A stretch of 64,000 nt of DNA from Diaphorobacter sp. HDW4A (GTDB lineage: Bacteria > Pseudomonadota > Gammaproteobacteria > Burkholderiales > Burkholderiaceae_C): assembly GCF_011305995.1 (NCBI RefSeq), contig NZ_CP049910.1:6028501-6092500 (forward strand), given 5' to 3'. Shown piece by piece: positions 34,461 to 43,415 of the stretch (positions are counted from its first letter, which is position 1; each line of letters starts with the position of its first letter). The notes under the pieces are model-generated. The model was not told where the DNA came from. It searched no databases and saw nothing but the letters and a program-made list of their open reading frames with translations. Both the position numbers and the translations under genes were made by a program.

Positions 34461-35582
34461 TCAGCGACGGAACTTTCCGTCTGTTCCGATGATGGACAGA
34501 TCGGCGAAGTCCAGCCCGGAGTGGTCGTCGGGTGAGTAGCTGACCTCCAGTCCGCCGATGTCGAACTTCTGCATCGATTCGAGCGCCGGGCCGAGCTTGT
34601 CGCGCGTGGGCTTGGGGCCCGCGCGGCGCAGGGCCTCGACCAGTACTTTGGCGGCTGCGTAGCCTTCCAGCATCGCGGGGCTCACATCTTTGCCCTTGGC
34701 CTTGGCAAGCTCCAGTGCCTCGCGCACCAGTGGCGAGTTGCCAGCGCGCTCGCTCGGGAACACCTGTGTGACGATCACGCCACGTGCGTTCTCGCCGAGG
34801 CTCTTCACGAAACCGGACGAGGCGTTGTTTGACAGTGTCACGAGCTGCGCGCCCGAACCTGCCTTGCGGTAGGCGTTGTAGCCGTCGACCACGGTATTGC
34901 CGGAGGCCAGAATCAGCACGGCCTGGGCGTTGGCCTGAGCGATCTTGGTGGCCACGGGGCCGAAATCGGGCTTGGCACGATCCACTTTTTCGAGCACCAC
35001 GGGCTGCATTTTCGAGAGCTCGAAGCCGCGCTTGGCCCCGATCAGGCCGTCAGCGCCGAAGCTGTCGTCGGCCAGCACCACGGCGATGCGGCTGATGCCC
35101 AGTGACGCCAGATGCGTGATGGCCTTTTCAGCCTCGCGCTGGTAGGTGGCGCGCACGTTATACACGTTCTTCTGTAGTGGCTTGTGCAACACCATCGCGC
35201 CGGTGGAGGGGGCAATCAGCGCGACACCATGCTTGTTCAGGTGTGGAACGATTGCTTCGTTGTGCGGCGTGCCGCGCGTGAGGAACATGGCGGTGACGTT
35301 CTGCTCCTCGATGAGTTTGCGCGCGTTCTCGCCAGCCAGCTTGGGGTCGAACTTGTCGTCGAGCGACACCAGTTCGATCTTCTGACCGTTCACGCCGCCG
35401 CGCGCGTTGATGCTGTCCAGATATAGCTTGGCACCGTCCGTCGTTTCCTGCACGCCAGCGGCCACGACGCCGCTGAAGCCTGCCGTTTGACCGATCACGA
35501 TCTGTGCCTGTGCGGCGCCCATCCCCGTCCCCATTCCGAAGGTGAATGCGGCCAATGCTGCGGCCTTGTACCAACTCCTCAT
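34461..35582 (-). CDS. LivK-like ABC transporter substrate-binding protein (orphan, copy B)
   Basis: 373 aa from ATG 35582, which has CAGGAG 9 nt upstream; the frame is open further but covers promoter DNA. The signal peptide ends MGAAQA-QI. It shares with copy A the order IGQTAGFSG, LDSINARGGVNGQKIELVS-LDDKFDP, FLTRGTPHNEAIVPHL and YNVRATYQREAEKAITHLA, and ends in HSGLDFADLSIIGTDGKF. The two clearly arose by tandem duplication. Lacks its own permease genes in the window; it may share the LivHMGF system or a distant one (inference). Confidence 0.9.
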   Translation of the reverse strand: MRSWYKAAALAAFTFGMGTGMGAAQAQIVIGQTAGFSGVVAAGVQETTDGAKLYLDSINARGGVNGQKIELVSLDDKFDPKLAGENARKLIEEQNVTAMFLTRGTPHNEAIVPHLNKHGVALIAPSTGAMVLHKPLQKNVYNVRATYQREAEKAITHLASLGISRIAVVLADDSFGADGLIGAKRGFELSKMQPVVLEKVDRAKPDFGPVATKIAQANAQAVLILASGNTVVDGYNAYRKAGSGAQLVTLSNNASSGFVKSLGENARGVIVTQVFPSERAGNSPLVREALELAKAKGKDVSPAMLEGYAAAKVLVEALRRAGPKPTRDKLGPALESMQKFDIGGLEVSYSPDDHSGLDFADLSIIGTDGKFRR

Positions 35583-35923
35583 GCTTGAGTCTCCTGAGTT
35601 TGAAAATCTTCTATTGATGTTGTGGATCCTCGGAGCGGATCCTGGACAGGCAATGCGAAGCACCATGCAAGGTGCAGCAGGCGGCGCATTGAATCCGCGT
35701 GGCATTGCGAGTTATCAGTGTGTTTTACGAAACTATTAACGATTGCAAACTACGTGACAAGTAGTATTTATCGGGGTAGCCGCTTACTCCGCTTTGGGGC
35801 AACAGGACTGGCGACTAGGGGTAAGCAAGTAGGCGCTGTGGAACAACGGGGCAATGACCCGTGCCGACATGGGTCAAGCTCGCCGCCTAGAATGTTCCGC
35901 CTCACCTAGGAGAGATGGCGCTC
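35583..35923. other. divergent intergenic region between binding protein B and the double uvrA
   Basis: 341 bp without a gene. It contains the ribosome site of the minus-strand gene, a GGATCCT direct repeat (35624-35630 and 35637-35643) and, near the uvrA start, AGGAGA (35908-35913). I looked for an SOS/LexA box (CTGT-N8-ACAG) and found none, so the double UvrA does not look LexA-controlled from this sequence. Confidence 0.5.
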
Positions 35924-38900
35924 ATGACACAGGGATTGATCCGTATCCACGGAGCCAGACAGCACAACCTCAAGAACCTCGATGTAGACATCCAGACCGG
36001 CGAATTGACAGTCGTCACGGGCCCTAGCGGCTCGGGCAAGTCGAGTCTGGTGTTCGACACGCTGTACGCCGAGGGCCAGCGTCGCTACGTCGAAACTTTC
36101 AGCGCCTACGCGCGCCAGTTTCTTGACCGCATGGACAAGCCTGCGGTGGACAAGGTGGAAGGCGTGCCGCCGGCCATTGCCATCGACCAGACCAACCCCG
36201 TGCGCTCGTCGCGCTCCACCGTGGGCACGATGACGGAGATCAACGATCACCTCAAGCTGATGTTCGCGCGCGCGGGCCAGCTATTCGACCGCGTCACTGC
36301 GCAGCCTGTGCGCCACGATTCACCCGACTCGATCTATGCAGAGCTGAAGTCGCGCTGCGAGGCCGAGGGCGATCCGCGCATCGTCATCACCTTCCCGGTG
36401 GAGCTGCCTGCGGGCACACCGGCCGAGCAGGTCGAGCAATGGCTGTCGGCAAGCGGCTTCACCAAGGTGCAGGCCGAGCGCGAAGTGGCCACGCCCACCG
36501 GGCCGCGCAAGCTGCTTGATGTGGTGGCCGACCGCTTCCGGCTTGGAAATGCAGAGCGTGCGCGCGTGATCGAGGCCATCGAGGTGGGTTTGAAGCGCGG
36601 CAGTGGCAAGCTCATCATCTACAAGTTGAACGACGAGGGCGAGCCGGACCTGTGGCGCTTCTCCACCGGCCTGCATTGCTCCGACAGCGATCTGCGCTAC
36701 AGCGAGCCGATTCCGTCGATGTTCTCGTTCAACTCGGCGGTCGGCGCCTGCGACACCTGCCGTGGTTTTGGCCGCGTGATCGGCGTCGATTACGGCCTCG
36801 TGATTCCCAACGACAAGCTCACGCTGCGAGCCGGGGCGATCAAGACCATCCAGACGCCCGCGTGGAAAGAGGCGCAGGACGATCTCATGCGCCACGCCGA
36901 GGCGGCAGGCATTCCGCGCGACACGGCCTGGTACAAGCTCACGGCCGAGCAGAAGAAATGGGTGATCGACGGCACGCCCGGCTACAAGGATGGCAACTGG
37001 AACAAGCAGTGGTACGGCATCCGCCGCTTCTTCGAGTACCTCGAGAGCAAGGCCTACAAGATGCACATCCGCGTGCTGCTCTCCAAGTACCGCAGCTACA
37101 CGCCGTGCCCGGTCTGCGCGGGCGCGCGCCTCAAGACCGAGAGCCTGCAGTGGCGCATCGGCAGCAAGGATGATGCGGACGCGGTGCTCACACCCGCCAA
37201 GCGCTTCTTACCGCAGGGCGTGGACTGGACGCGCGAGCAGTTTGAAGCGCTTCCGGGTCTGTGCCTGCACGACCTGATGCTGCTGCCTATCGAGCGGCTG
37301 CGCATCTTCTTCGACCGCATCGGTGCGAGCGCATCGCACCGCATCGTCGGTTGGGCCAAGGACGGTGAAGTGCAGCAGAACGATCTGCCCGACCACAGCG
37401 TGATCGAGGTGGACAGCGGCGAGGCGCAGGCGCTGCGTCTGCTGCACGAAGAGATTTCCACGCGCCTCAAGTACCTCTGCGATGTGGGCATCGGCTACCT
37501 CACGCTGGACCGCCAGAGCCGCACGCTCTCGGGCGGCGAGGTGCAGCGCATCAACCTGACGACAGCGCTCGGCACTTCGCTGGTGAACACACTGTTCGTG
37601 CTCGACGAGCCCAGCATCGGTCTGCATCCGCGCGACATGCACCGCATCACCGAAGCCATGTTGCGCCTGCGCGATGCGGGCAACACGCTGGTGGTGGTGG
37701 AGCATGACCCAGCCGTCATGATGGCGGCCGACCGCGTGATCGACATGGGCCCGGCGCCTGGTGAGCGCGGCGGCGAGATCGTGTTTGATGGCACGGTCGG
37801 CGAGCTGCGTAAAGCCGACACGCTGACGGGCGTGTACCTCGGCGGCCGCAAGACCATCACCTCAGGCATCAAGCGCCTGGTGACCGATGCCACGCCGCGC
37901 CTGATCCTCGAAGGTGCACGTGAGCACAACCTCAAGGACGTGACGGTGGAGTTCCCGTTGCAGCGCCTCGTCACCGTGACCGGCGTATCGGGCTCGGGCA
38001 AATCGACGCTGATTCAGGACGTGCTTGCGCCCGCGCTTTTGCGCCAGTTCGGCAAGGCGACGGAAACGCCCGGCGCGCATGACCGATTGCTAGGTGCTGA
38101 TCATTTGAGCGACGTGGTGTTCGTCGACCAGTCGCCCATCGGCAAGACCGCGCGCTCCAACCCGGTGAGCTATGTGGGTGCGTGGGATTCGATCCGCGAG
38201 ATTTTTTCCACTGCACCGTTGTCGCGCGAGCGTGGCTACACCGCTGCAAAGTTCAGTTTCAACGCGGGCGACGGGCGTTGCCCGACCTGCGGCGGTTCGG
38301 GCTTCGAGCATGTGGAGATGCAGTTCCTCTCCGACGTCTATCTGCGCTGCCCCGATTGCGATGGCCGCCGTTATCGCCCCGAAATTCTGGAGGTGAACAT
38401 CGAGCGTGCGGGTCGCATGCTCAGCGTGGCCGACGTGCTCGAACTCACGGTGAGCGAAGCGGCAGCAGCGTTCGCCAAGGACCGTGATGTGATCCGCGCG
38501 CTGCAGCCCATCGTCGATGTGGGGCTGGAATACGTGAAGCTCGGCCAGCCCGTGCCCACGCTGTCGGGTGGCGAGGCACAGCGCCTGAAGCTCGCGGGCT
38601 ACCTTGCCGAAGCCGCCAAGAGCGGCAGCGCGAGCAAGCAGCCGGTCGCGAAGAAAGGCACGCTGTTTTTGTTCGACGAGCCGACGACAGGCCTGCATTT
38701 CGACGACATCGCCAAGCTCATGCGCGCGCTGCGCAAGCTGCTCGACGCGGGGCATTCGCTGATCATCATCGAGCACAATCTTGACGTGATCCGCGCGAGC
38801 GACTGGATCGTCGATCTCGGCCCCGAAGGCGGCGACGCGGGGGGGATGGTTATCGCGCAAGGTGCACCGGAGACGCTGCGCCACGACATGAAGTCGCACA

Positions 38901-41725
38901 CCGCGCAGGCGCTGCGAGAGTACGAGGAATCGTTGGGCGAGAGCGGCCATTCGGTGCATGAAAAGCAGGCCGTGCTACGTCGTGAAAAGCGGGCGCTTGA
39001 AGGCCACAAGGCTGCTGCGAAGAACGCCATCGAGATCGTCAACGCCAAGGAGCACAACCTCAAGCAGCTGAGCGTGGACATTCCGCGCGGCAAGTTCAAC
39101 GTGGTGACGGGCGTGTCTGGCTCGGGCAAGTCCACGCTGGCGTTCGACATCCTGTTCAACGAAGGCCAGCGCCGCTATCTCGAATCGCTGAACGCCTATG
39201 CGCGCAGTATCGTGCAGCCGGCGGGGCGTCCCGAGGTGGATGCGGTCTACGGCATTCCGCCGACCGTCGCCATCGAGCAGCGCCTGTCGCGCGGCGGTCG
39301 CAAATCCACCGTCGGCACGACGACCGAGGTCTGGCATTTTCTGCGCCTGCTCTATGTGAAGCTCGGCGTGCAGCACTGCACCAAGGACGGCGCGGCCGTG
39401 CAGCCGCAGACGGCGGACAGCATTGCTGCGCAGCTGCTCACGCACTTCAAGGGCCAGCACATCGGCCTGATGGCGCCGCTGGTGATGAACCGCAAGGGCG
39501 TCTACACCGAGCTCGCCGATTGGGCGCGTCCGCGCGGCTTCACGCATCTGCGCGTCGATGGCAACTTCCTGCCGACGACGGGCTTTCCGCGCATCGACCG
39601 CTTCAAGGAACACACGATTGAATTGCCGGTGGCGAGCATCACCGTGTCGCCGCAGCACGAAGGCGCGCTGCGCGATGCGCTCAAGCTGGCGCTGGAACAT
39701 GGCAAGGGCGTCGTGCATGTGCTGAGCGAACTCGACGGGCTGGAAAGCGCCCTCAAGCTCGGCGAGCCCACGGCGCACATCGGCAGGCTGCAGGTGTTTT
39801 CCACCAAACGCGCCTGCCCCGTCTGCGCGACCAGCTATGCGGAACTCGACCCGCGCCTGTTCTCCTACAACAGCAAGCATGGCTGGTGCCCCGACTGCGT
39901 GGGCACGGGCGTGAAGCTCACCAAGGACCAGCGCAAGGTGTTCGACGACTCCGTGCAGGGCGAGGACAACCGTGGCCGGGAGCAGACCTTCGAGGAACCC
40001 GATGCGGACGACGTGACCGATGCCGTCTGCCCGGGCTGCGAAGGCACGCGCCTGAACCGCATCGCACGCGCCGTGCTGTTTGCCGACACGCCGATCACCG
40101 ATGTGGCGCGGCTGTCGGTGTCCGAGGTGCGCGAGTGGATAGCGGGGCTGGACCTGACAGGCCGCGAATCCGAGATCGCGCGCGACCTGATACCCGAAAT
40201 CCGGAGCCGCCTTGAATTCCTTGAGGAAGTGGGGCTGTCTTACCTCACGCTGGATCGCGGCGCGCCTACGCTGAGCGGCGGCGAGGCCCAGCGCATCCGC
40301 CTGGCCGCGCAGCTTGGCAGCAATCTGCAAGGCGTCTGCTACGTGCTCGACGAACCGACGATCGGCCTGCATGCGCGCGACAACCAGATCCTGCTGAACG
40401 CGCTGCACAAGCTCGGCGACAAGGGCAACACGCTGGTGGTGGTGGAGCACGATGAGGACACGATCCGCCGCGCCGACCACATCATCGACATCGGCCCGAG
40501 CGCGGGCAAGCGCGGTGGGCGATTGGTGGCGCAGGGCTCGGTCGCCGACATCGAGGCCGCCGAGGATTCGCAGACCGGCAAGTACCTGCTGCATGCGATG
40601 AAGCACCCGTTACAGGCGCGCCGCGACGTGGTCGAGGCCAGCAAGAAAGATGCACGCGTGCCCGAGCACTGGCTCACTGTGCACAACGCGGAAATGCACA
40701 ACCTGCGCGACGTGACCGCGAGCGTGCCGCTGAACCGCCTCGTCGCGGTGACGGGCGTGAGCGGTTCGGGCAAGTCCACACTCGCGCGCGACGTTCTGCT
40801 CACCAACGTAGCGGCATGGGTGAGCCAGCGCTCGACCAAGGCCGGGCGCGACGCGATGGATGCGGGCAAGTCGCCCGCGCTCGTCGGCTGCAAGGGGCTG
40901 TCAGGTTTCGAGACGATTGACCGCGTGCTCGAGGTCGACCAGACCCCCATCGGCAAGACGCCGCGTTCCTGCCCCGCGACCTACATCGGCTTCTGGGACA
41001 CCATCCGCAAGCTGTTCGCCGAAACGCTCGAAGCCAAGGCGCGCGGCTATGCGCCGGGCCGTTTCTCGTTCAACACCGGCGAGGGCCGCTGCCCCACCTG
41101 TGAAGGGCAGGGCGTGCGCACCATCGAAATGAGCTTTCTGCCCGACGTGAAGGTGCCTTGCGAGGTTTGCCGCGGCGCGCGTTTCAACCCCGAAACGCTG
41201 GCCGTGACATGGCGCGGCAAGAGCATCGGCGACGTACTGCAGATGGAGGTCGATGAGGCCGTCGAATTCTTCGCCAGCATGCCGAGCATCGCCCACCCGC
41301 TGCAATTGCTCAAGGACGTGGGGCTCGGCTATCTCACGCTCGGCCAGCCATCGCCCACGCTCTCGGGCGGCGAGGCGCAGCGCATCAAGCTCGTCACCGA
41401 ACTCACCAAGGTGCGCGACGAAGTCGGCCGCCGTGGCCAGAAGGCGCCGCACACGCTGTATGTGCTCGACGAGCCCACCGTGGGCCTGCACATGGCCGAC
41501 GTGCACAAGCTCATTCGTGTGCTGCATCGCTTGGTCAACGGTGGACACAGCGTGGTGGTGATCGAGCATGATCTCGACGTGATCGCCGAAGCGGACTGGA
41601 TCATCGATCTGGGGCCGGAAGGGGGCAAGGAGGGCGGGCTGATCGTGGCTGCGGCGACGCCCGAAGAGCTCGTGCGCATTGGTACACACACCGGCAAGGC
41701 GCTGGAGTCCGTGCTCCAGCGCTGA
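35924..41725 (+). CDS. double-length UvrA-family ATPase (tandem UvrA fusion)
   Basis: 1933 aa (an ATG 9 bp upstream is possible, but AGGAGA is better spaced for 35924). UvrA is normally ~940 aa; this protein is two UvrA-like halves in one chain. Four Walker A motifs are present: GPSGSGKSS at 33-41 and GVSGSGKST at 687-695, 1063-1071 and 1611-1619. Each is followed by an ABC signature (LSGGEVQRINL, LSGGEAQRLKL, LSGGEAQRIRL, LSGGEAQRIKL) and a DEP box. Zinc-finger cysteine pairs recur: CDTCRG/CPVCAG, CPTCGG/CPDCDG, CPVCAT/CPDCVG/CPGCEG and CPTCEG/CEVCRG. Both halves keep an insert where UvrB-binding domains lie. Canonical UvrA dimerises; this may be a covalent dimer. A repair or drug-lesion role is by family only. 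Confidence 0.93.
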   Translation: MTQGLIRIHGARQHNLKNLDVDIQTGELTVVTGPSGSGKSSLVFDTLYAEGQRRYVETFSAYARQFLDRMDKPAVDKVEGVPPAIAIDQTNPVRSSRSTVGTMTEINDHLKLMFARAGQLFDRVTAQPVRHDSPDSIYAELKSRCEAEGDPRIVITFPVELPAGTPAEQVEQWLSASGFTKVQAEREVATPTGPRKLLDVVADRFRLGNAERARVIEAIEVGLKRGSGKLIIYKLNDEGEPDLWRFSTGLHCSDSDLRYSEPIPSMFSFNSAVGACDTCRGFGRVIGVDYGLVIPNDKLTLRAGAIKTIQTPAWKEAQDDLMRHAEAAGIPRDTAWYKLTAEQKKWVIDGTPGYKDGNWNKQWYGIRRFFEYLESKAYKMHIRVLLSKYRSYTPCPVCAGARLKTESLQWRIGSKDDADAVLTPAKRFLPQGVDWTREQFEALPGLCLHDLMLLPIERLRIFFDRIGASASHRIVGWAKDGEVQQNDLPDHSVIEVDSGEAQALRLLHEEISTRLKYLCDVGIGYLTLDRQSRTLSGGEVQRINLTTALGTSLVNTLFVLDEPSIGLHPRDMHRITEAMLRLRDAGNTLVVVEHDPAVMMAADRVIDMGPAPGERGGEIVFDGTVGELRKADTLTGVYLGGRKTITSGIKRLVTDATPRLILEGAREHNLKDVTVEFPLQRLVTVTGVSGSGKSTLIQDVLAPALLRQFGKATETPGAHDRLLGADHLSDVVFVDQSPIGKTARSNPVSYVGAWDSIREIFSTAPLSRERGYTAAKFSFNAGDGRCPTCGGSGFEHVEMQFLSDVYLRCPDCDGRRYRPEILEVNIERAGRMLSVADVLELTVSEAAAAFAKDRDVIRALQPIVDVGLEYVKLGQPVPTLSGGEAQRLKLAGYLAEAAKSGSASKQPVAKKGTLFLFDEPTTGLHFDDIAKLMRALRKLLDAGHSLIIIEHNLDVIRASDWIVDLGPEGGDAGGMVIAQGAPETLRHDMKSHTAQALREYEESLGESGHSVHEKQAVLRREKRALEGHKAAAKNAIEIVNAKEHNLKQLSVDIPRGKFNVVTGVSGSGKSTLAFDILFNEGQRRYLESLNAYARSIVQPAGRPEVDAVYGIPPTVAIEQRLSRGGRKSTVGTTTEVWHFLRLLYVKLGVQHCTKDGAAVQPQTADSIAAQLLTHFKGQHIGLMAPLVMNRKGVYTELADWARPRGFTHLRVDGNFLPTTGFPRIDRFKEHTIELPVASITVSPQHEGALRDALKLALEHGKGVVHVLSELDGLESALKLGEPTAHIGRLQVFSTKRACPVCATSYAELDPRLFSYNSKHGWCPDCVGTGVKLTKDQRKVFDDSVQGEDNRGREQTFEEPDADDVTDAVCPGCEGTRLNRIARAVLFADTPITDVARLSVSEVREWIAGLDLTGRESEIARDLIPEIRSRLEFLEEVGLSYLTLDRGAPTLSGGEAQRIRLAAQLGSNLQGVCYVLDEPTIGLHARDNQILLNALHKLGDKGNTLVVVEHDEDTIRRADHIIDIGPSAGKRGGRLVAQGSVADIEAAEDSQTGKYLLHAMKHPLQARRDVVEASKKDARVPEHWLTVHNAEMHNLRDVTASVPLNRLVAVTGVSGSGKSTLARDVLLTNVAAWVSQRSTKAGRDAMDAGKSPALVGCKGLSGFETIDRVLEVDQTPIGKTPRSCPATYIGFWDTIRKLFAETLEAKARGYAPGRFSFNTGEGRCPTCEGQGVRTIEMSFLPDVKVPCEVCRGARFNPETLAVTWRGKSIGDVLQMEVDEAVEFFASMPSIAHPLQLLKDVGLGYLTLGQPSPTLSGGEAQRIKLVTELTKVRDEVGRRGQKAPHTLYVLDEPTVGLHMADVHKLIRVLHRLVNGGHSVVVIEHDLDVIAEADWIIDLGPEGGKEGGLIVAAATPEELVRIGTHTGKALESVLQR

Positions 41726-41745
41726 TCTTCTTCTGATTGCTTCTG

Positions 41746-41782
41746 AAAAATCCCGCGGAGCGTTGGCTTCTCGGGATTTTTT
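41746..41782 (+). terminator. Rho-independent terminator of the double uvrA
   Basis: AAAAATCCCG (41746-41755) pairs with CGGGATTTTT (41772-41781) over a 16-nt loop and runs into a T-tract, 20 bp after the stop codon. Confidence 0.75.
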
Positions 41783-42021
41783 GGCTTTTTGCGCTGGCTC
41801 AGCGCTGCCTTCGGCGTCGGGGACACCTCGTCTCAGGCTCCATCTCGACGTGAGGTAGGTGATTTCGGTGCTTTGTTCGCTTTTTGGAGCTGTTATCTGG
41901 GGTGGGAAGGACGGCGCGGATCAACATCCGCAAACTCCCAGTCTCCTTCCAAACGCGTCAACCAACAAGTCCGAGGCTAGCGCTTGTTAACTTTTGTCAA
42001 TTTAATGAGCGAAGTTGTGAG

Positions 42022-42042
42022 TGTCACAAACGAACGGTGACA
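42022..42042. promoter_or_regulatory. palindromic operator-like site upstream of the putative small RNA
   Basis: TGTCAC (42022-42027), 9-bp spacer, GTGACA (42037-42042): a perfect 6-9-6 palindrome in AT-rich DNA, about 42 bp upstream of the putative -35 box at 42084. The position suits an activator. The half-site resembles no regulator I can name with confidence. Confidence 0.35.
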
Positions 42043-42083
42043 AGTTTCATAAATTACTAGTACATTGGTATCGAAGACATTAA

Positions 42084-42112
42084 TTGATTGCTTTTGACTA
42101 ACTTCTTATCTC
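42084..42112 (+). promoter_or_regulatory. putative promoter of the intergenic small RNA
   Basis: TTGATT (42084-42089), 17-bp spacer, TATCTC (42107-42112). The -35 box matches the consensus at 4 of 6 positions and the -10 box at 3. On its own it is weak; it gains support from the orphan terminator 120 bp downstream and the absence of any open frame between them. Confidence 0.3.
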
Positions 42113-42118
42113 GTCTCG

Positions 42119-42262
42119 GGCATTCCGCCTACAGCGTCTGGAAGCCGTTCAAGCAGAATCAACGTCATGCGATCCCACCCGGTCGCAACCGCTCATAGGA
42201 ACCCCTCGCCCCCTCTGTGGGGACTTGTTCCCCGGCCATAGCGATATGGCCGGGGATTTTTT
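42119..42262 (+). ncRNA. putative small RNA, about 144 nt, upstream of pyrC
   Basis: No coding sequence lies between the uvrA terminator (41782) and pyrC (42333), yet a perfect Rho-independent terminator stands at 42229-42262 with a candidate promoter at 42084-42112. The transcript would include a small hairpin CGGT-cgca-ACCG (42179-42190 region), a C-rich loop (CCCCTCGCCCCC), a CCCC/GGGG stem and then the terminator. A C-rich unpaired stretch before a terminator is common in Hfq-dependent riboregulators. It could instead be a leader attenuator of pyrC, but the terminator ends 70 bp before the start codon and no antiterminator is evident. Not matched to any known family by me. Confidence 0.35.
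42229..42262 (+). terminator. strong Rho-independent terminator upstream of pyrC
   Basis: TCCCCGGCCATA (42229-42240), loop GCGA, TATGGCCGGGGA (42245-42256), then six T (42257-42262). This is a perfect 12-bp stem. Since no gene ends before it, it must end a small RNA or act as an attenuator for pyrC. Confidence 0.9.
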
Positions 42263-42332
42263 CTTGTAGGCCGTTGGCCGCAATCATCGGGACGTGGTGC
42301 GGGTTGACACAGGGCAATGCGAAAATGGCGGC

Positions 42333-43385
42333 ATGAACGCTGCCTCCACCTCCATCGACACCCTCACGATCACCCGCCCGGACGACTGGCATCTGCATGT
42401 GCGCGACGGCGAGCCGCTGCGCACCGTGGTGCCGCACACCGCTGCGCAATTCGGCCGCGCGCTGATCATGCCCAATCTGCGTCCGCCCGTGACCACCGCC
42501 GAACAGGCGCTGGCCTACAAGCAGCGCATTCTGGCGGCGGTGCCTGAGGGCGTGGCGTTCGAGCCGCTGATGTCGCTGTACCTGACCGACAACCTTGCCC
42601 CTGAAGAGATCGCGCGCGCCAAGGATGCGGGCGTGGTCGCGCTCAAGCTCTATCCCGCCGGTGCCACGACCAACAGCGACGCGGGTGTGACCGACATGCG
42701 CAAGACCTACAAGACGCTGGAGGCCATGCAGAAGGCGGGCATTCTGCTGCTGGTGCACGGCGAGGTGACGAGCAGCGACATCGATCTGTTCGACCGCGAG
42801 GCCGTCTTCATCGACCAGCAGCTGATTCCGCTGCGCCGAGATTTCCCCGAGCTCAAAATCGTCTTCGAGCACATTACCACCAAGGATGCGGCGGAATACG
42901 TGAAATCGGCCGACAAGTACACCGCCGCCACGATCACCGCGCACCATCTGCTCTACAACCGCAATGCGATCTTCACTGGCGGCATCCGTCCGCACTACTA
43001 CTGCCTGCCGGTGCTCAAGCGCGAGACGCACCGCCTTGCGCTGGTCGAAGCGGCAACGAGCGGGAGCGACAAGTTCTTCCTCGGCACCGACAGCGCGCCG
43101 CACCCCGCGCACCTCAAGGAACACGCCACGGGTTGCGCCGGTTGCTACACCGCGCACGCGGCCATCGAGATGTATGCCGAGGCGTTCGACAACGCGGGCG
43201 CGCTCGACAAGCTTGAGGCTTTCGCGAGCTTCAACGGCCCGGACTTCTACAACCTGCCGCGCAATACGGGCACCGTCACCCTGCGCCGCGAATCGTGGAC
43301 GCCGCCCGCCAGCTTCGCCTTCGGAGAGGCCGAGCTCAAGCCACTGCGCGCGGGTGAGGCACTGCCGTGGAAGCTGGTCGCCTGA
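42333..43385 (+). CDS. pyrC: dihydroorotase (class II, PyrC)
   Basis: 350 aa from ATG 42333, matching E. coli PyrC in length; the frame is open 39 bp further but that lacks similarity. It makes dihydroorotate from carbamoyl aspartate in pyrimidine synthesis. The two-zinc site is visible: H20 and H22 ([10 protein letters not shown]), carboxylated K105 ([17 protein letters not shown]), H142 (LVHGEV), H180 ([10 protein letters not shown]) and D253 (LGTDSAPHP). The flexible loop is in ATTNSDAG. It may be co-transcribed with the NYN-domain gene 30 bp downstream. Confidence 0.96.
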   Translation: MNAASTSIDTLTITRPDDWHLHVRDGEPLRTVVPHTAAQFGRALIMPNLRPPVTTAEQALAYKQRILAAVPEGVAFEPLMSLYLTDNLAPEEIARAKDAGVVALKLYPAGATTNSDAGVTDMRKTYKTLEAMQKAGILLLVHGEVTSSDIDLFDREAVFIDQQLIPLRRDFPELKIVFEHITTKDAAEYVKSADKYTAATITAHHLLYNRNAIFTGGIRPHYYCLPVLKRETHRLALVEAATSGSDKFFLGTDSAPHPAHLKEHATGCAGCYTAHAAIEMYAEAFDNAGALDKLEAFASFNGPDFYNLPRNTGTVTLRRESWTPPASFAFGEAELKPLRAGEALPWKLVA

Positions 43386-43415
43386 CGTGACGGTCAACAC
43401 ATTGGGAGTTTTGCC

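Noticed and set aside
35583-35923. SOS (LexA) box upstream of the double uvrA
   Set aside because: No CTGT-N8-ACAG or close variant found by eye.
38975-40606. Minus-strand open frame of about 543 codons inside the double uvrA
   Set aside because: Lies wholly inside a protein with four clear ATPase motifs on the plus strand; no independent evidence.
42119-42262. tRNA or 6S RNA in the gap before pyrC
   Set aside because: No cloverleaf or GTTCGA-type T-loop, and I could not fit the closing stems of 6S RNA; only a generic small RNA call is justified.
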